Source: Pantoea sp. RIT-PI-b (GTDB lineage: Bacteria > Pseudomonadota > Gammaproteobacteria > Enterobacterales > Enterobacteriaceae). From it: a DNA stretch of 64,000 nt. Each line of letters starts with the position of its first letter. Position 1 is the first letter of the stretch. Of this stretch, positions 61,946 through 64,000 are shown piece after piece. The position numbers and the translations under genes are program-made. The stretch spans positions 34,782 to 98,781 of the forward strand of contig NZ_LGIS01000013.1 in the NCBI RefSeq assembly GCF_001187905.1, in the 5' to 3' direction. The notes under the pieces were generated by a model. It was not told where the DNA came from. It did no database searches and saw only the letters and a list, made by a program, of their open reading frames with translations.

Positions 61946-63856
61946 GTGAGATTTCCCAATCAGCGTCTGACCCAGCTTTTCGCTGCGCTGCAAAATGAAA
62001 CGCTGCCGCAGGATGAGCTGGCACGCCGCTTTTCCGTTTCAACGCGCACGGTGCGCACCGATATCACCGCGCTAAACGCGCTGCTGGAGCAGCACGGCGC
62101 CCAGTTTGTGCTGGCGCGCGGCGCGGGATATCAGCTCAAAATTGACGATGCGGCGCGTTTTGGCCGGCTGCAGGAGGAGAGCGCCACGCCGCTGCGGGTG
62201 CCGCGCACCTCACAGGAGCGGGTGCGCTATCTGCTGACACGCTTTCTCACCGCCGCTTATTCCATCAAGCTGGAAGATCTGTCGGAAGAGTGGTTTGTCA
62301 GCCGCGCCACGCTGCAAAGCGACATGGCGGAAGTACGCGAATGGCTGGGCCGCTATCACCTCAATATTGAAACCAAACCGCATTACGGCATGAAGCTGTT
62401 TGGCAGCGAGGCGGCAATCCGCACCTGCTTAACTGATTTGCTGTGGCAAATCGACCAGGAGACGCCAGACAGTCCGCTGCTGACGGTGGAAGCGCTGCAC
62501 AGCGGCATTCTGGCTCAGCTTGAGCCATTGCTGCAGCAGTGCTTTGCCCAACATGCCATTCGCCTCAGTGATGAGGGCGATCGCTATCTGCAAATCTACT
62601 GCGCGGTGGCGGTGCGACGCATCAGCGAAGGCTTCCCGCTCAACGATCCGGGCGCGGAAGATGTGGGCGACGAAGTGCGCGAAGCGGCGCAGGATCTGAT
62701 CAATCTGATGCGTCCGTTGGTCGGCAAGCCGATTTCACAGGCGGAAGAGAACTGGCTGCGAGTCAACATCGCCGCGCGTCAGATTCAGGCGCTGGCACCC
62801 AGCACCATCAACGCCGATGATGCTGATGCGCTGGTCGATTACCTGCTGAATTACATCAATACCCATTACAACTATCGGCTGCAGCACGATGAGCAGCTAC
62901 GCGCCGATCTGCTCACTCATATCAAAACCATGATCACCCGGGTGCGTTATCAGATTCATATTCCCAATCCGCTGCTGAGCAACATTAAACAGCACTATCC
63001 AATGGCCTACGATGTGACGTTGGCAGCAGTGACCAGCTGGGGAAAATACACGCCTTACACCATCAGTGAGAACGAGATCGGTTTCCTGGTGCTGCATATC
63101 GGCGTCGGGCTGGAGCGGCATTATGACGTCGGCTATCAGCGCCATCCGCAGGTGCTGCTGGTGTGCGACAGCGGCAACTCGACGCTGCGTATGATTGAAG
63201 CGCTACTGTTGCGTAAGTATCCGCAGCTGGTGGTGACAGCGCGGCTATCACAGCGCGACTATGAGCTGCGCCAGCATATCGATGAAGACTTTGTGATCTC
63301 TACCGCGCGGCTGACGGAGAAGAACAAGCCGATTGCCGTGATGTCGCCATTCCCCACTGAATACCAGCTTGAGCAGCTTGGCAAGCTGGTATTGGTGGAT
63401 CGTACGCGTCCTTACATGCTGGAGAAGTACTTCGACGCGCAGCACTTTATGGTGCTGGATAAGCCGATGGCGCAGTCGGATCTGTTCCGTCTGCTGTGCG
63501 ATCAGCTGCAAGCTGAAGGCTATGTCGATGCGGATTTCTTTCCATCGGTTGAGGAGCGTGAAGCGATCGTCAGTACCATGCTGGGCGAAGGCATTGCGCT
63601 GCCGCACTCGTTGGGTTTACTGGCGCAGAAAACCGTGGTGTATACGGTACTGGCCCCGCACGGCGTAAGCTGGGGCGAGGAGACGGCATCGGTGATTTTC
63701 CTGCTGGCGATCAGCAAGAGCGAATATGAAGAGGCGATGGCGATTTACGATCTGTTCGTCACCTTCCTGCGCGAAAGGGCGATGGCGCGTCTGCGTGATT
63801 GCGCCGATTTTGTCAGTTTTAAAGCGGTGGCGATCGATTGTTTGAGCCGGTTGTGA
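61946..63856 (+). CDS. PRD-containing transcriptional regulator with EIIB and EIIA domains
   Basis: About 636 aa, MtlR/LicR/BglG-type. N-terminal HTH (DELARRFSVSTRTVRTDITALN), a second Mga-like HTH (LEDLSEEWFVSRATLQSDMAEV), PRD1 (about 195-290), PRD2 (about 300-395), EIIB-like domain with Cys407 (LLVCDSGNSTLRM) and EIIA domain with His554 (EGIALPHSLG). PRD2 keeps His325 and His384, but PRD1 has Tyr218 and Asn274/Ile275 where histidines are expected. The GTG at 61946 has AGGTGAG upstream; a GTG at 61937 is the alternative. Probably activates this operon according to PTS phosphorylation. Confidence 0.9.
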   Translation: MRFPNQRLTQLFAALQNETLPQDELARRFSVSTRTVRTDITALNALLEQHGAQFVLARGAGYQLKIDDAARFGRLQEESATPLRVPRTSQERVRYLLTRFLTAAYSIKLEDLSEEWFVSRATLQSDMAEVREWLGRYHLNIETKPHYGMKLFGSEAAIRTCLTDLLWQIDQETPDSPLLTVEALHSGILAQLEPLLQQCFAQHAIRLSDEGDRYLQIYCAVAVRRISEGFPLNDPGAEDVGDEVREAAQDLINLMRPLVGKPISQAEENWLRVNIAARQIQALAPSTINADDADALVDYLLNYINTHYNYRLQHDEQLRADLLTHIKTMITRVRYQIHIPNPLLSNIKQHYPMAYDVTLAAVTSWGKYTPYTISENEIGFLVLHIGVGLERHYDVGYQRHPQVLLVCDSGNSTLRMIEALLLRKYPQLVVTARLSQRDYELRQHIDEDFVISTARLTEKNKPIAVMSPFPTEYQLEQLGKLVLVDRTRPYMLEKYFDAQHFMVLDKPMAQSDLFRLLCDQLQAEGYVDADFFPSVEEREAIVSTMLGEGIALPHSLGLLAQKTVVYTVLAPHGVSWGEETASVIFLLAISKSEYEEAMAIYDLFVTFLRERAMARLRDCADFVSFKAVAIDCLSRL

Positions 63857-63885
63857 GGGATTGTGCCCGCCGTCCCCCATCCCGG

Positions 63886-63909
63886 CCTTCCCCCGCAAGC
63901 GGGGGAAGG
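63886..63909. repeat. REP-like hairpin after the regulator gene
   Basis: Perfect 11-bp arms CCTTCCCCCGC / GCGGGGGAAGG with an AA loop, preceded by CCCCATCCCGG. It is a variant of the hairpins in the mosaic repeat at 53427. No T run follows. Confidence 0.75.
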
Positions 63910-63935
63910 AGACGCTGCCACATGCAGCTTCAGCA

Positions 63936-63997
63936 CTGACATATGGCAGTATCTTCCTCCCCCATTTATGGGGGAGGAAGATACTGCCATATGTCAG
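63936..63997. repeat. perfect 62-base palindrome at the window end
   Basis: Arms of 30 bp (63936-63965 and 63968-63997) are exact reverse complements around a TT loop. The arm begins CTGACATATGGCAG and ends CTCCCCCAT. No coding capacity. The context left of it is the REP-like hairpin; the right side is cut by the window edge. Confidence 0.9.
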
Positions 63998-64000
63998 AAC

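Overview
The window is chromosomal DNA of a gammaproteobacterium of the order Enterobacterales. Almost every housekeeping gene is a close match in length and motif to its Escherichia coli counterpart, and long stretches keep the E. coli gene order (psd-mscM, rsgA, orn, tRNA-Gly array, queG/nnr-tsaE-amiB-mutL-miaA-hfq-hflX-hflK-hflC-yjeT-purA, nsrR-rnr-rlmB, rpsF-priB-rpsR-rplI, cpdB/cysQ, ytfJ/ytfK/ytfL, tamA-tamB-ytfP, ppa, fbp/mpl, darP/pmbA, cybC). Five ERIC elements support the order. The genus is inferred only: missing E. coli loci (ula, cycA-ytfEFGH, msrA, ytfQRT-yjfF) and many short palindromic repeats suggest an Erwiniaceae member such as Pantoea or Erwinia.

Layout. 1-1300: mdh, convergent with mscM; in E. 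coli these are far apart, so this is a synteny junction. 1295-7331: psd-mscM, rsgA and orn (membrane lipid synthesis, osmotic protection, ribosome assembly, RNA turnover). 7416-8507: a stringent-type promoter, three identical tRNA-Gly(GCC) genes, two of them directly preceded by ERIC elements, then a gene-free stretch with four DnaA boxes in the position of E. coli datA. 8508-22128: queG and the hfq superoperon (metabolite repair, t6A and i6A tRNA modification, cell-wall amidase, mismatch repair, Hfq, HflX and the HflKC complex of FtsH) through purA. 22443-26211: nsrR-rnr-rlmB. 26295-31369: aidB, bsmA, a chemoreceptor, the esterase yjfP with a near-perfect Fur box, and a small exported protein, where E. 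coli carries the ula ascorbate genes. 31594-33196: ribosomal operon rpsF-priB-rpsR-rplI.

33376-50130: ytfB, fklB, cpdB, cysQ, ytfJ, ytfK, ytfL, the TamAB translocation system with ytfP, ppa, a UPF0756 membrane protein, a secreted DUF1311 protein and a second chemoreceptor. Both chemoreceptors have sigma-28-type promoters, so they probably belong to the flagellar regulon. 50214-50859: a divergent pair of small DNA-binding regulators with two copies of a shared 15-bp operator between them. 50888-56025: fbp, mpl, darP, pmbA and cybC.

56119-63856: the accessory highlight. One long plus-strand operon encodes a free-standing PRD protein, an SFCGS glycine-rich protein, DUF4312, two membrane proteins (DUF4311, DUF4310), a metal-dependent amidohydrolase/deacetylase, a DgaE-type PLP ammonia-lyase, a KDPG-type aldolase and an MtlR/LicR-type PRD regulator with EIIB and EIIA domains. 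It appears to be an uptake and breakdown pathway for an N-acylated amino-sugar acid, with a transporter of unknown mechanism. A CRP-like site and repeated GTGGAAA motifs precede it. The window ends in a repeat cluster containing a perfect 62-base palindrome.

Non-coding repeats are a second theme: ERIC copies, a family of short hairpins with an AT-NN-AT tip, and a 125-bp mosaic repeat.
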